From Adonisia turfae CCMR0081 (GTDB lineage Bacteria; Cyanobacteriota; Cyanobacteriia; Phormidesmidales; Phormidesmidaceae), in the NCBI RefSeq assembly GCF_011009555.1, contig NZ_QXHD01000003.1, forward strand, positions 395,846 through 457,648: a stretch of 61,803 nucleotides of DNA. The letters run 5' to 3'. This document shows, in pieces, positions 8,393 through 18,733 of the stretch. The notes under the pieces were generated by a model, which had not been told where the DNA came from, did no database searches, and worked only from the letters and a program-made list of their open reading frames with translations. Position numbers and translations under genes: made by a program. Each line of letters starts with the position of its first letter. Position 1 is the stretch's first letter.

Positions 8393-9337
8393 CTAGGCGG
8401 ATGACTTAGCAGGTTTGTAGGGTCTGATTAGGTATCGCAAAACACTGCCCAAATAGCCCAGCTGACCATAGGCATAGGTCAAATTCTCAAACCGTTGTGC
8501 TGGGTCGTTAACGTATTTGACGGTCTTGTAAACACCGCGCACAAGGCGTTCCCCACCCCATCGTAATTGAGCTACACCAGCGCGCCCTGATACTTGCTCA
8601 CGGTAGCATTCGCTAATGCCTTGCCACCAGCTACGGCTTAGGAACCAGCCTGGCTTAAGTCTAGCGGGGGATACATTGTGAGCAGCCAGCGCATCAGGAA
8701 CATATACAACATCCCAGCCATTTCTAAGCGCTAACTGAGTCATGTGTAATTCTTCGTTGGAAAGCAGATTTTTGCCAACCCGACCAAGGTTGACGTCAAA
8801 GCCACCAACGGAATCTAAGAAGGTTTTGCGCAGGGAGTAGTTGAGACCTCGGGGGGTCAGACTCGGGTTTTTGATGTAACGTACCTGATCGCCTAAATCA
8901 TAGGCCCCTAAGCCACTGGCTAAATCGTCTGACAGCCAGGCGGGGGGATGAACCACGTCGGGGGGCCAGAGGAGGGTGACTTTGCCACCTGCGATCGCAA
9001 CCTTACTATTTTTCTCATACACCTCTAGCAGGGATGCTAACCACTGAGAACTGGCAACCGCATCATCATCAAGGTAAGCCACAATATCCCCGTTAGCAGC
9101 GTTTGCCCCGGTATTACGGGCGGTAGACAGTCCCAATGTGGGCTCATACACGTAGCGCAATCGAGGGTCCGACAGTCGCATCTGAACGATTTCTGCTGTG
9201 GTGTCGGTCGAAGCATTGTCAACTACGATGACTTCGATATCAGGTAGCGTCTGAGTCAACAAACTATCGATGGCTGCTGCCAAGTATTGATCACGATTAT
9301 GGGTGCAAATAATGGCGGAAATAGATAGCTCAGCCAT
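8393..9337 (-). CDS. Family 2 glycosyltransferase
   Basis: The 314-residue GT-A enzyme has the N-terminal pattern SAIICTHNRDQYLAAAIDSL, then IEVIVVDNASTDTT, and the metal-binding acidic site IVAYLDDDAVAS. A predicted acceptor region follows (GGFDVNLGRVGKNLLSNEELHMTQLALRNGW). The sugar and acceptor cannot be told from the sequence. It lies 142 bp upstream of the WaaE-like gene on the same strand, consistent with a polysaccharide cluster. Confidence 0.87.
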   Translation of the reverse strand: MAELSISAIICTHNRDQYLAAAIDSLLTQTLPDIEVIVVDNASTDTTAEIVQMRLSDPRLRYVYEPTLGLSTARNTGANAANGDIVAYLDDDAVASSQWLASLLEVYEKNSKVAIAGGKVTLLWPPDVVHPPAWLSDDLASGLGAYDLGDQVRYIKNPSLTPRGLNYSLRKTFLDSVGGFDVNLGRVGKNLLSNEELHMTQLALRNGWDVVYVPDALAAHNVSPARLKPGWFLSRSWWQGISECYREQVSGRAGVAQLRWGGERLVRGVYKTVKYVNDPAQRFENLTYAYGQLGYLGSVLRYLIRPYKPAKSSA

Positions 9338-9709
9338 AAAAATCTTGAATAAAAAGGAAATGTACTGAAATAAGGAGTAAGACTATGTCAGGCACAAATG
9401 TCAGGCACAAACTGCCTACCGCTTAAACTATGCAGTTGTTTGGATTACAAATCGATGGTGAGAATCGATGCAGACAGGCTTTAAAGAGCCATAATGTAGG
9501 CTTGCAAGCCTTTAATGAATCTCTTGTTTAATAATAGTTGAGCCATCTAGCTCTGATCAAAATTCCCGCTTTATTGTGAATGTACTCATTAAACTTTACT
9601 GAAGTTACGTAATTGAGTCTCAGCTATCAAGTTCTGTTTATCTATTCTTCAAACGTATAAAGCCTTCTCTAATCGGCTATTTACTCGATTTTCCATTTTT
9701 TGCTGAGCC
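9338..9709. other. Intergenic region with a 13-bp tandem repeat and a short palindrome
   Basis: This 372-bp spacer separates two divergent genes. It contains a perfect tandem duplication of atgtcaggcacaa (9385-9397 and 9398-9410) just after an aaggag sequence, and the palindrome aggcttgcaagcct at 9498-9511. The rest is AT-rich. Promoters for the glycosyltransferase gene (-) and deoC (+) must lie here, but no confident -10/-35 pair is called. Confidence 0.45.
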
Positions 9710-10390
9710 ATGAACACCTCTATTGATATTGATATTGCCCCCTACATCGACCATTCCCTATTGGTGCCCACTGCCACCTTAGAGCATGTCGATCACTGGT
9801 GTGCAGAAGCTCAACGCTTTGGGTTTGCCAGTGTCTGTGTCTATCCAGTGCATGTTCAACGGGCGGTTGAGAACCTGCATGAGAGTTCTATTCCTGTGAG
9901 TACCGTGATTGGTTTTCCGACCGGAGCAGAGACGTCAGCTAGCAAGTTGTTTGCTGCCCAAGAAGCGACGGAAAATGGCGCAACTGAACTGGATGTGGTG
10001 ATTAACCTGGGCTGGGTCAAATCGGGTCAACTAGAACGGCTACATGCAGAATTAGCCCAGATTGTGGAAGCTACGGGGCAGTGTGTAAAAGCCATTTTGG
10101 AAATGGCGCTGTTGGACGAAGCTGAGAAAAGAACGACAGCCGATGTCTGTATGGATGCGGGCGTTAGCTTCCTTAAAACTAGTACTGGCTGGCATGGTGG
10201 AGCGACTGTAGAAGACGTTCGCTTGCTCAAAGACGTCAGCCGTGGTCGAGTTGGCATCAAAGCCTCTGGTGGTATTCGTACCCCTGATCAGGCACTCATG
10301 CTGATTGAATCAGGGGCTACTCGCCTGGGCACATCGCGCGGTCCCGATATTTTGCGGCAGCGGGCCACGAAATCTCAGGGCGCTGGCTAG
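9710..10390 (+). CDS. deoC: Deoxyribose-phosphate aldolase
   Basis: The 226-residue TIM-barrel aldolase cleaves 2-deoxyribose 5-phosphate to glyceraldehyde 3-phosphate and acetaldehyde in deoxynucleoside catabolism. The Schiff-base lysine is Lys156 ([12 protein letters not shown]). Asp95 ([10 protein letters not shown]) and Lys184 ([11 protein letters not shown]) complete the catalytic set. The phosphate-binding end is [13 protein letters not shown]. The length is typical. No other deo genes are adjacent, as is common in cyanobacteria. Confidence 0.96.
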   Translation: MNTSIDIDIAPYIDHSLLVPTATLEHVDHWCAEAQRFGFASVCVYPVHVQRAVENLHESSIPVSTVIGFPTGAETSASKLFAAQEATENGATELDVVINLGWVKSGQLERLHAELAQIVEATGQCVKAILEMALLDEAEKRTTADVCMDAGVSFLKTSTGWHGGATVEDVRLLKDVSRGRVGIKASGGIRTPDQALMLIESGATRLGTSRGPDILRQRATKSQGAG

Positions 10391-10533
10391 GCATTTAGCA
10401 TTTCTTGTGTTGTACTTAAGAACGTCAGGAAAGCTAAATAATTAAGAAAACTGCATATTTTTTTCTGGCAATCTACCCCAACGGTAACTATGTCGGGCAC
10501 TATTAACTATGATGTAGCACTTCGTGATCGTAC

Positions 10534-11316
10534 ATGACTTCCTCTGCTCAATCGACGAGTAATGCGCCATCTCCCATTGCTGCTCTAGCTCTCAAGCTGG
10601 TGGGTGGTATTACCATTTTGGCCGCTTTAGTGGATTTTCTGGTGCTACTATTACCGCCAGATTTACTGAACCGTACCTGGCAAATCACAACGACTACCCA
10701 GCTAGTTGATCGCGGCATCGTTCCTTTAGTGGGTATTGCCCTACTATTCACTGGCTTTTGGATTGATAGCTATGTCCGTGGTAAGCGCGGTAGTGGCAGC
10801 CTGTTTCTAGATGTGCGTTTTTGGACCTGTCTCTTGGCTTGCATCCTAGGTTTGCTATTTGCTGTCCTGGCACCGGTGCATATGAATAATGTGCGGTTGC
10901 AGAGCCAGGAAGCGCTGACCCAGGTCTCCACTGAAGCTACTGAAGCCGCTAATCAGTTGGAGCAGCGTCTTAATGTAGAGGTGACTCAGCAACGCGATCG
11001 CATCAGCAGCTTATTGAATAATCCAGAACAAATTGATCAGCTGGTGGCTAGCGGTAATGTCACTGCAGAGCAGGCAGCTCAAATTCGTCAGTTTGAGGAA
11101 AACCCAGAATCTTTAGATGAGTTTCTCTCTGGTCAAGCCTCTCAACTGCGTACGCGTCTGGAAACAGAAATTGGCACCCGTCGCGAAGAAGCGACTAAGC
11201 GGGTGCGGTCGGAGGCAACTAAGGCAAGTATTCGTATCGCCTTAAGTAGCATTTTGTTAGCTGTTGGTTACGCTGGCATTGGCATCAGTGGCATCAGACG
11301 TCTGCTGGCCATTTAA
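10534..11316 (+). CDS. HpsJ-family membrane protein with coiled coil
   Basis: The 260-residue protein has two N-terminal membrane helices (LKLVGGITILAALVDFLVLLL and IVPLVGIALLFTGFWIDSY), a third around residues 93-112 and a C-terminal one (LSSILLAVGYAGIGISGI). Between these is a long coiled coil, about residues 120-235. The motif TTQLVDRGIVPLVGIALL is characteristic of the HpsJ-like family, linked to hormogonium polysaccharide secretion and motility in filamentous cyanobacteria. The family assignment is fairly sure; the role in this organism is inferred. Confidence 0.8.
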   Translation: MTSSAQSTSNAPSPIAALALKLVGGITILAALVDFLVLLLPPDLLNRTWQITTTTQLVDRGIVPLVGIALLFTGFWIDSYVRGKRGSGSLFLDVRFWTCLLACILGLLFAVLAPVHMNNVRLQSQEALTQVSTEATEAANQLEQRLNVEVTQQRDRISSLLNNPEQIDQLVASGNVTAEQAAQIRQFEENPESLDEFLSGQASQLRTRLETEIGTRREEATKRVRSEATKASIRIALSSILLAVGYAGIGISGIRRLLAI

Positions 11317-11331
11317 ATCAGCGGTATTATG

Positions 11332-11371
11332 AATCGTGTAGAACCCTTCCATGGAAAGGTTCTACACGATT
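11332..11371. terminator. 40-bp inverted repeat between convergent genes
   Basis: Arms aatcgtgtagaacc (11332-11345) and ggttctacacgatt (11358-11371) pair perfectly. An inner cttccatggaaa segment extends the pairing. It lies between the convergent ends of the HpsJ-family gene and selO and overlaps the selO stop codon, so it probably terminates in both directions. The CCATGG centre recurs in the palindrome at 47079-47110. Confidence 0.65.
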
Positions 11372-12815
11372 AACCTTCACCAAACGGGTCTTGAAGTTTG
11401 GCCACTAGATCGTAGAACGGTTGCCAATTATCTTCAGCAACGATGGGTTCCCAAATTGCTTCAATTTCAGGTCGTAGCAACACAGTTGTTGGATTGTGCT
11501 GGCGTAAGCATTGACCTATCTGGGTAATCTCCTCTGACGACAGCGTGGTCAGGCAACTGTGATAGTGAAATCGCCAAGCCTTGAGCAGTGTGGCTGCTTC
11601 ATCATCAGAGTTTTCAACCGTCGTCTGTAGAATGTGCTCGGGGTCTTCACACCATTGTGGGGAAAACTGGCCCGTTAGCCCCGTGAAAAAGTCGTGATAA
11701 CTCACCTGTGTTTTTTCTAACAGTTCTAGGGTTAAGCGCAGCAGTTCATCCCCAAGTTCCGGTAGCAGTTCCCCAAAGCCTAACTTGGTTAGCATTTTCT
11801 GTTTGTAGGCAGCGTAATAATGATCGCGATAGCGGGCAAGGCCAGTTTCCAAATCTTCGGCAGCCATAATCAGTGCCAGAGGCTTCTGCAACATCCGTAG
11901 ATTCCATTCGCATACCCGAGGCTGGTTGCCATAGCTGTAGCGACCCATGTAGTCAAAATAGGCCGCTGTAAACCGAGGGTTAAACTCATCCATAAAAGCG
12001 TAGGGACCGTAGTCAAAGCTTTCCCCAGTGATCGACATGTTGTCGGTATTGAGTACAGCATGGCAAAAGCCCACCGACATCCACTGGGCTGCCAACTGGG
12101 CCACTCGTTGCACGAGTTCGGCATAAAACTGCCCATAGCGCTCCTGTGGATCCTGTATACCCAGCAAATGGGCGTAGTAGACCTCAATCACATGATCGAG
12201 TAAGGGAGACATTAGGTCAGCACGTCCCAGATAGTGCAGCCGCTCAAAGGTGCCAAACCGAATGTGAGATTTGCTGAAGCGCACCATGACTGATGACCGA
12301 GTTGGTGATGGTTCATCCCCGCGCCATAGGCTTTCACCGGTTTCCACCAAGCTAAAACATCGAGATGTGTTGACTCCAAGCCCATGTAGAGCCTCAGAGG
12401 CTAAGATTTCTCGAACGCCACCCTTGAGGGTTAATCGCCCATCTCCATTGCGAGAGTAAGGTGTGGTGCCGGAACCTTTAGTGCCAAAGTCATAGAGTAC
12501 TTTATCGGTACCTCTCACTTGGCCATAAAGGAAGCCACGGCCATCACCCAGCGCGACGTTGTAGTCACCAAACTGATAGCCGTGGTAGCGCAGGGCCATC
12601 AACGGTGAGCGTTGTTGAAACTGCCCGAATGCTTCGATAAAGTCGAAGTCACTGACGTTATCTGGCTCTAGGTTCAACCTTGGTAAGAGGTCATCATTGC
12701 GAAACCGCAGAATGTGTTGAGGAAAGCTGGCTGCTACAACAACGTCATAATAGTCATCGCCTAAGGCCTCTAAGGCAGGCTCATAGGTCAAATTTAGAAA
12801 AGGATTCTCGGTCAC
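11370..12815 (-). CDS. selO: Protein adenylyltransferase SelO / YdiU
   Basis: The 481-residue pseudokinase-fold protein carries SelO family signatures: [53 protein letters not shown], and the active-site region [28 protein letters not shown] with its Asn/Asp metal ligands. Family members transfer AMP from ATP to Ser/Thr/Tyr of protein targets and are linked to redox homeostasis. The start is GTG at 12815, giving [13 protein letters not shown], which matches the usual family N-terminus. Confidence 0.92.
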   Translation of the reverse strand: MTENPFLNLTYEPALEALGDDYYDVVVAASFPQHILRFRNDDLLPRLNLEPDNVSDFDFIEAFGQFQQRSPLMALRYHGYQFGDYNVALGDGRGFLYGQVRGTDKVLYDFGTKGSGTTPYSRNGDGRLTLKGGVREILASEALHGLGVNTSRCFSLVETGESLWRGDEPSPTRSSVMVRFSKSHIRFGTFERLHYLGRADLMSPLLDHVIEVYYAHLLGIQDPQERYGQFYAELVQRVAQLAAQWMSVGFCHAVLNTDNMSITGESFDYGPYAFMDEFNPRFTAAYFDYMGRYSYGNQPRVCEWNLRMLQKPLALIMAAEDLETGLARYRDHYYAAYKQKMLTKLGFGELLPELGDELLRLTLELLEKTQVSYHDFFTGLTGQFSPQWCEDPEHILQTTVENSDDEAATLLKAWRFHYHSCLTTLSSEEITQIGQCLRQHNPTTVLLRPEIEAIWEPIVAEDNWQPFYDLVAKLQDPFGEG

Positions 12816-12839
12816 AGAGAAGGGATCAAAAAGTAGGCT

Positions 12840-13517
12840 TTATTTAGTATCTCTTAAAGCTAAGACTTGCTGGTTAAACCATTGTGCGGCAGTAATGTTG
12901 CTGTTGTTTTCTAGCTTGGCAATGGTCTGTTCTAAAAGGGCTATGGGTAAATCCTTTAATGCCTGGGAGGTGTCAGTCAGCTGATATTTACCATCAGACT
13001 GTAGTGCAAACGCAAAAACACGGATGCCTCGCACATCGATTACCCAATATTCAGGAATACCAAGCGCGGCATAAAGCTGCTTCTTTTCATCTAAATCACT
13101 CGCTAAAGTCGTGTCTGAAATTTCGCCCACCAAATCGGGGGCACGCCATTGGTGTAAGTCAATTCTGCGAGGTTGACCAGATTCCCAACGTGGATAGTCA
13201 TCACCAAGGTATAGGACTAAATCAGGTGCACCAGCCGTGTCTTTATCTTTTTCGATAAGACATCGACCCAGTGAACTAGCTATTTGTTCAGGATGGATAC
13301 TGAACCAGAAACCCAGAATGATAGTGAATAAGTCGCAAATTGTAGCGTGGGTGATGCCTTCCCAGCCCATTTCGGTGATGAGTAGATAGCCTTGATGAAA
13401 AAATAAACGGTACTGATCAGGGGACAAGCTATCTCGATAGCGGACATAGTCACCCCACTGGGCCTGGTACCATTCTGCAAGACTAGACTTATTTTTGGCA
13501 GTTAAAACAGCAGACAT
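12840..13517 (-). CDS. Uma2-family (DUF820) putative endonuclease
   Basis: The 225-residue protein has a PD-(D/E)xK-type core typical of cyanobacterial Uma2 proteins: APDLVLYLGDD, then APDLVGEISDTTLASDLDEKKQLYAALGIPEYWVID. These occur in dozens of copies in cyanobacterial genomes; their real function is unknown. It sits 24 bp upstream of selO on the same strand and may be co-transcribed. Confidence 0.88.
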   Translation of the reverse strand: MSAVLTAKNKSSLAEWYQAQWGDYVRYRDSLSPDQYRLFFHQGYLLITEMGWEGITHATICDLFTIILGFWFSIHPEQIASSLGRCLIEKDKDTAGAPDLVLYLGDDYPRWESGQPRRIDLHQWRAPDLVGEISDTTLASDLDEKKQLYAALGIPEYWVIDVRGIRVFAFALQSDGKYQLTDTSQALKDLPIALLEQTIAKLENNSNITAAQWFNQQVLALRDTK

Positions 13518-13561
13518 TGTTATTACCTACGCCACAGTTGCTGGGATCTCTAGCAGAAACC

Positions 13562-13858
13562 TCAATTAGCTTTCTTTGCTTTTAGTTTCTGTACTGCGTT
13601 TCTAAAGCCTAGCACTACAAAAATGTTAGAGAGTGTGAGGAAAATCTCAGCACTGCCGTGGAGCCAGTCCACATTGGCAAGCTCTAAACCGTAAGCTTTC
13701 TGAGCATAGATGCCTGCTGGAATAGTCACTGCTACGAAAATGAGCAGCACGTAGAACCCAGTTAATGCCAACTTGGGTGTCTGCCTTGACCTGGTTAAAA
13801 AATAAAGAAACCCTAGATAAGGAAATAGGGACATCGCGAACAAGGTTTCTTTAGACAC
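13562..13858 (-). CDS. DUF3593 membrane protein
   Basis: The 98-residue product has three predicted membrane helices (LFAMSLFPYLGFLYFL, ALTGFYVLLIFVAVTIPAGIY, AEIFLTLSNIFVVLGF). It matches the cyanobacterial/plastid DUF3593 family of unknown function. The start chosen is GTG at 13858, eight bases after a ggag ribosome-binding site, because it leaves only an 8-bp overlap with the upstream Ycf49 gene. A GTG at 13891 would add 11 residues. Confidence 0.75.
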   Translation of the reverse strand: MSKETLFAMSLFPYLGFLYFLTRSRQTPKLALTGFYVLLIFVAVTIPAGIYAQKAYGLELANVDWLHGSAEIFLTLSNIFVVLGFRNAVQKLKAKKAN

Positions 13859-14147
13859 GGGCTTGTCTCCAGATATACCAGGCAGCAGCACAGGCGGTAC
13901 AGTTACCTACCACGGTCATAGAGGCCTGTAAAATTACCAACCAGCTTAGAGAGGGAGAATTATCGAAAAAATGCCAGGTACAGGCACACATGGCGCTGAC
14001 CAAGGCCGGTAGCATGCCGAAGGATAACCATTTCCATGCGAGCCAGCCGGTGATATCAGCAAACTGCCAGACAAAATAAATGGCGGCGATCCATTCAATC
14101 ACGCTGGAGATATGAACCATCCAGGTAGGAATCGAGAGGGCGTGCAT
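13851..14147 (-). CDS. Ycf49-like DUF2499 membrane protein
   Basis: The 98-residue protein has about three membrane helices and the conserved N-terminus MHALSIPTWMVHISSVIEW with WKWLSFGMLPALVSAMCACTWHFF (quoted in part: KWLSFGMLPALVSAMCACTW). This is the DUF2499 / Ycf49 family of cyanobacteria and algal plastids. It overlaps the DUF3593 gene, and that pairing is recurrent in cyanobacteria, so they probably act in one thylakoid or plasma-membrane complex. No biochemical role is known to me. Confidence 0.85.
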   Translation of the reverse strand: MHALSIPTWMVHISSVIEWIAAIYFVWQFADITGWLAWKWLSFGMLPALVSAMCACTWHFFDNSPSLSWLVILQASMTVVGNCTACAAAWYIWRQARV

Positions 14148-14331
14148 AAATCTAGAACGTCAATGGTAGGGGCAACGATAAGGGGCATTCCCTTTTAATT
14201 GCTCCAGGTCAAAATGGTTAATGAAGGTGGGCTATTGCCTACCTGTCTGGGCATCGCCTTGTGGGTGCCCTGGGATAACCACGAGCTCTAGTCTAAAGTA
14301 GATTCGGCAGACAGTTAAGGGAACAGCGTGC

Positions 14332-15408
14332 ATGCGGGCAGTGTTGTGTGGCTACTATGGCATGGGCAATGGCGGCGATGAGGCGCTGTTAGCAACGTTG
14401 CTACAGCTATTGCCGCCGTCTGTCACCCCCATTGTTCTCTCCGGTAATCCCCAGGAAACGGCTCAACGCTATGGTGTTGAAGCGGTGCCAAGAAAATCGT
14501 TGTCGGCGGTGTGGTCGGCTCTAAAAAGTTCTCAGGCATTTATTTGGGGCGGGGGCAGTTTAATGCAGGATGCCACCAGTGCTATCAATCCGCTGTACTA
14601 CGGTGGTTTGATGATACTGGCGCAGTGGCTGGGGCTGCGTACCATTGCTTGGGGCCAGGGAATGGGGCCTTTAAAGCGACGTAGCAGTCAATGGATTACC
14701 CGCTGGGCTCTGAAGAATTGTGATGGGATTAGTGTGCGAGACAGTGCTTCTGCCCAACTGCTGGCCGATTGGAGAATTAACTGTCAGCTAGCCCCAGATC
14801 CTGTCTGGGCACTCAAGTCTAGCCCCTTAGCAGGATTTGCGGATTTACCTGCACCTCGAATTGCTGTTGTGCTGCGGGGCCATGCTCAGCTGACACCGGA
14901 ACGACTGACAAATTTAACAAAAGCCATTGCAGACTTTCAGGCAGCAACCCAAACCTGTGTTGTGTTATTGCCCTTTCAACCGGTTAAGGATGGTGCGATT
15001 GCAACCCATATTGCCCAACATCTGAACGGTCCCCACAAGATTATCCAAGTGGCCGATCCGGTGCAGCTCAAAGGCGTCTTTCGCGGGATTGAAATGGCCA
15101 TTGCCATGCGGTTTCACGGTGTTGTTATGGCCGTTGCCGAGGGCTGTCGCTGTTTTGCCATTAGCTATGACCCTAAGGTCACCCAGATTATGCAAGAACT
15201 GTCGCTACCGGGCTGGGGACTTTCCCCTAACGACCCGTTGCCACTCATCCCTGACCATGCCCACACCATGACTCAGCAGTGGTTAGACCATTATGCCAAT
15301 GGTGATGGCTTAAGTGATGTACAGGTTCGTGCCCATGTTGATCGTGCTTTAATACACAGCACCTTATTGGCGCAAACCCTTGTTAAGGATATTGATCATG
15401 TAGGATGA
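14332..15408 (+). CDS. csaB: Polysaccharide pyruvyl transferase CsaB
   Basis: The 358-residue enzyme has the N-terminal GYYGMGNGGDEALL motif, FIWGGGSLMQDATS, WGQGMGPL, the SVRDSAS strand and FRGIEMAIAMRFHGVVMA, all typical of CsaB-type pyruvyl transferases. They move pyruvate from phosphoenolpyruvate onto a cell-wall or exopolysaccharide sugar to make a ketal that anchors S-layer proteins. It stands alone here, but polysaccharide genes are a few kb away. Confidence 0.92.
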   Translation: MRAVLCGYYGMGNGGDEALLATLLQLLPPSVTPIVLSGNPQETAQRYGVEAVPRKSLSAVWSALKSSQAFIWGGGSLMQDATSAINPLYYGGLMILAQWLGLRTIAWGQGMGPLKRRSSQWITRWALKNCDGISVRDSASAQLLADWRINCQLAPDPVWALKSSPLAGFADLPAPRIAVVLRGHAQLTPERLTNLTKAIADFQAATQTCVVLLPFQPVKDGAIATHIAQHLNGPHKIIQVADPVQLKGVFRGIEMAIAMRFHGVVMAVAEGCRCFAISYDPKVTQIMQELSLPGWGLSPNDPLPLIPDHAHTMTQQWLDHYANGDGLSDVQVRAHVDRALIHSTLLAQTLVKDIDHVG

Positions 15409-15591
15409 AACGTACTTTCGTGTAACTTTTTAATACATTTTAACGATTGAGAAATTCCTTGAATGTACTGATTTATTGGTAATTCCTGGTAGGAACTTGT
15501 GCTCAATCAAATTTTCTGTGTTAACACTGTGGGGAGATTGGCGTAATATGCCATCGTTATCCGCTTTGCTATTGCGGCGCTTTGAAACATA

Positions 15592-16944
15592 ATGTTTAAT
15601 TTCGCCAGATCAAACGATAGTTTTCCTGATAACGGGAACACTCCCCGTGACGTTTCGTCGCATGGGGCACAGTTACCTGTTGAAAATTCAGATAACAATA
15701 GCTGGCAGACCGTCCATTTCCCAGGTACGGTCATTATCGATGAAATTCCAGGGACTACCCCTAATTTGCAAACTAACGCTATGGATTCTTCTAGCACACT
15801 CCCAGGTAACAGTATTTCTGAAACCGCTACTGAGCAGACTGGTCATCAGCGTGAGGCCGAACTGCTTAATTTGGTGCGGGACCTAAATGAGTGCAACGAT
15901 GTACTGCTGGCTAAGGTATCTCAGTTAGAAGAATCTCTGGAGCGATCGCAAGCTGCCCTCCAGGCTGAGATTGATCGGGCCCCTGACGTAAACCGTGTGG
16001 GTGATCGTGAAATTGTACAGTTAGTCACTGAACTAGAACAAAGCAACCAGTCATTGCAGCATCACCAGATGCTAAACGAAACCCTACAGACAGAGTTGGC
16101 TGCCTATCGAGAGCGGACAGCCCAGTTAGAAGCCGAGCATAACACCCTACTTAGGCAAAATACTGAGCAGTCTCAGGAATTATTGCAGGCCAATACAAAC
16201 TGTCGAGATTTGAGAGCGCGGCTCCAGAGGCAGCAGCGCTACACACTGCAATTCAAAGCCGCCCTTGAAAAGTGTTTGAGTATGTCTACAGAGGCATCCA
16301 ATAGTTCTGTCGCACCGCTTGATGTATCAAACCTGGCCATGCCCAAAGCAGACGAAATTCGCCCTTGGGAGTCTACATTAGGCCATGGCAAGTTAGATCC
16401 TCAGCTTGAGTCCTTGATTCGGGGAGCGCAAGGCAGACCTCAGGTTACCGTTCAGACCCCTGAGATCATGTTAGATGCTCAGAGGGTTGAAACCAGATTA
16501 GCAACTGAGGCCGAAGATCAGCTGTGGCATGACTTAGCCAGAGTAATGGGTCCCGATGAAGTTGCTCCAGCAGCTGAGGGACAGACCCTTCCCATGGAAA
16601 CTGAAGAGTCTCCTCAGTTTACTGAACCCTCTCAGTTTACTGAACCCTCTCCTTGGGCTAAAGAGCCTCATGAAACTAACGACTCTGTTATGGCAGATAA
16701 CTTAGGGGATGCTACAACAATTTCCTCCCAGTTATCTCCGCAGGCCAGTGAAATCCTGGCTCGTGTACAAGCTTCGCGTACAGGGGGATTGACTGATACT
16801 TATCTGCCTGCAATGTCTGCCCAGGGTACTCCATCACCTTTAGTCAATCCATTGAAGCCCCAGAAACGAATTACGTCCTTATCTGCGATTGATCTACCAA
16901 ATTTTCCTCGTCTAAAAAAACAACCTCCTACAGCGCAAGCTTAA
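15592..16944 (+). CDS. Coiled-coil hypothetical protein
   Basis: This 450-residue protein is not recognised. Residues about 80-225 form a strong coiled coil rich in Leu, Gln and Glu (LLNLVRDLNECNDVLLAKVS, RERTAQLEAEHNTLLRQN). The ends are acidic and low in complexity, with a duplicated QFTEPS from an 18-bp tandem repeat near 16614-16649. The C-terminus is basic and Pro-rich (LIDLPNFPRLKKQPP-like). No membrane segment or signal peptide is seen. It may be a structural or septum-associated cytosolic protein, but that is only a guess. Confidence 0.7.
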   Translation: MFNFARSNDSFPDNGNTPRDVSSHGAQLPVENSDNNSWQTVHFPGTVIIDEIPGTTPNLQTNAMDSSSTLPGNSISETATEQTGHQREAELLNLVRDLNECNDVLLAKVSQLEESLERSQAALQAEIDRAPDVNRVGDREIVQLVTELEQSNQSLQHHQMLNETLQTELAAYRERTAQLEAEHNTLLRQNTEQSQELLQANTNCRDLRARLQRQQRYTLQFKAALEKCLSMSTEASNSSVAPLDVSNLAMPKADEIRPWESTLGHGKLDPQLESLIRGAQGRPQVTVQTPEIMLDAQRVETRLATEAEDQLWHDLARVMGPDEVAPAAEGQTLPMETEESPQFTEPSQFTEPSPWAKEPHETNDSVMADNLGDATTISSQLSPQASEILARVQASRTGGLTDTYLPAMSAQGTPSPLVNPLKPQKRITSLSAIDLPNFPRLKKQPPTAQA

Positions 16945-17168
16945 GGGAAAATTTAACCGCAATTCCCAAAATTAAAAACTTTTTCTTGGTCAACTTAGGT
17001 TAGACTTTGTTAACTTCTGGTCAATATGTGTGAGGAACAGGTAGCTATTCCTTGCAAATGCTAGTTCGCAGGTGCGTCTGAACTGATCTGTCGGTATTAG
17101 TTGATAAATATTCCTGCGATTTGCCTGAGCCCATCGGGTAGAGTTTGCATCTTACCTATTAATAAAAT

Positions 17169-17396
17169 ATGAGCCCGTCATCTTTAAAAACTGTTTTAGA
17201 AAGCTCTTCTCCAGATAAGTCTGTGAGCGAAGCGCATATAGCCACTGCGATTATCCATGTGATTGAGACTGCTCGCTCTCAAGGTCAAAGCCTGGATGAT
17301 GTTATTACTGAGCTAATGGCTGACGATGCCTTGTTAGATAGAAAAAGTCGCCATCTGCTGGGAGACATCCTGACCCAAGCTTGGAATACTCTTTGA
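17169..17396 (+). CDS. Small conserved-looking hypothetical protein
   Basis: The 75-residue protein is helical (HIATAIIHVIETARSQGQSL, DDVITELMADDALLDRKSRH, LLGDILTQAWNTL) with no signal peptide. Composition and codon use look genuine, and the gene has its own spacer of 224 bp upstream and a hairpin downstream. No family is recognised. Confidence 0.65.
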   Translation: MSPSSLKTVLESSSPDKSVSEAHIATAIIHVIETARSQGQSLDDVITELMADDALLDRKSRHLLGDILTQAWNTL

Positions 17397-17480
17397 GAAG
17401 AGTATTTAAGTTGAGAAGATTGTTGTGGGATGAGTCAAAATGCTTAGGCAGTAATCCTAGGCAGTGATAGACGTAATAAT

Positions 17481-17520
17481 AACGGCATCAGCTGGAATTG
17501 CCTCCCTCGCTGATGCCGTT
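17481..17520. terminator. 12-bp hairpin between convergent genes
   Basis: aacggcatcagc (17481-17492) pairs perfectly with gctgatgccgtt (17509-17520) around a 16-nt loop. It lies between the convergent ends of the 75-aa gene and hetR. T-runs are weak on both sides (ttattatta on the minus strand). Confidence 0.55.
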
Positions 17521-17564
17521 GCTAATATGAATCCAAATAGAAGCTACAGACAGCTTTGGCTGAA

Positions 17565-18733
<1,169 letters not shown>

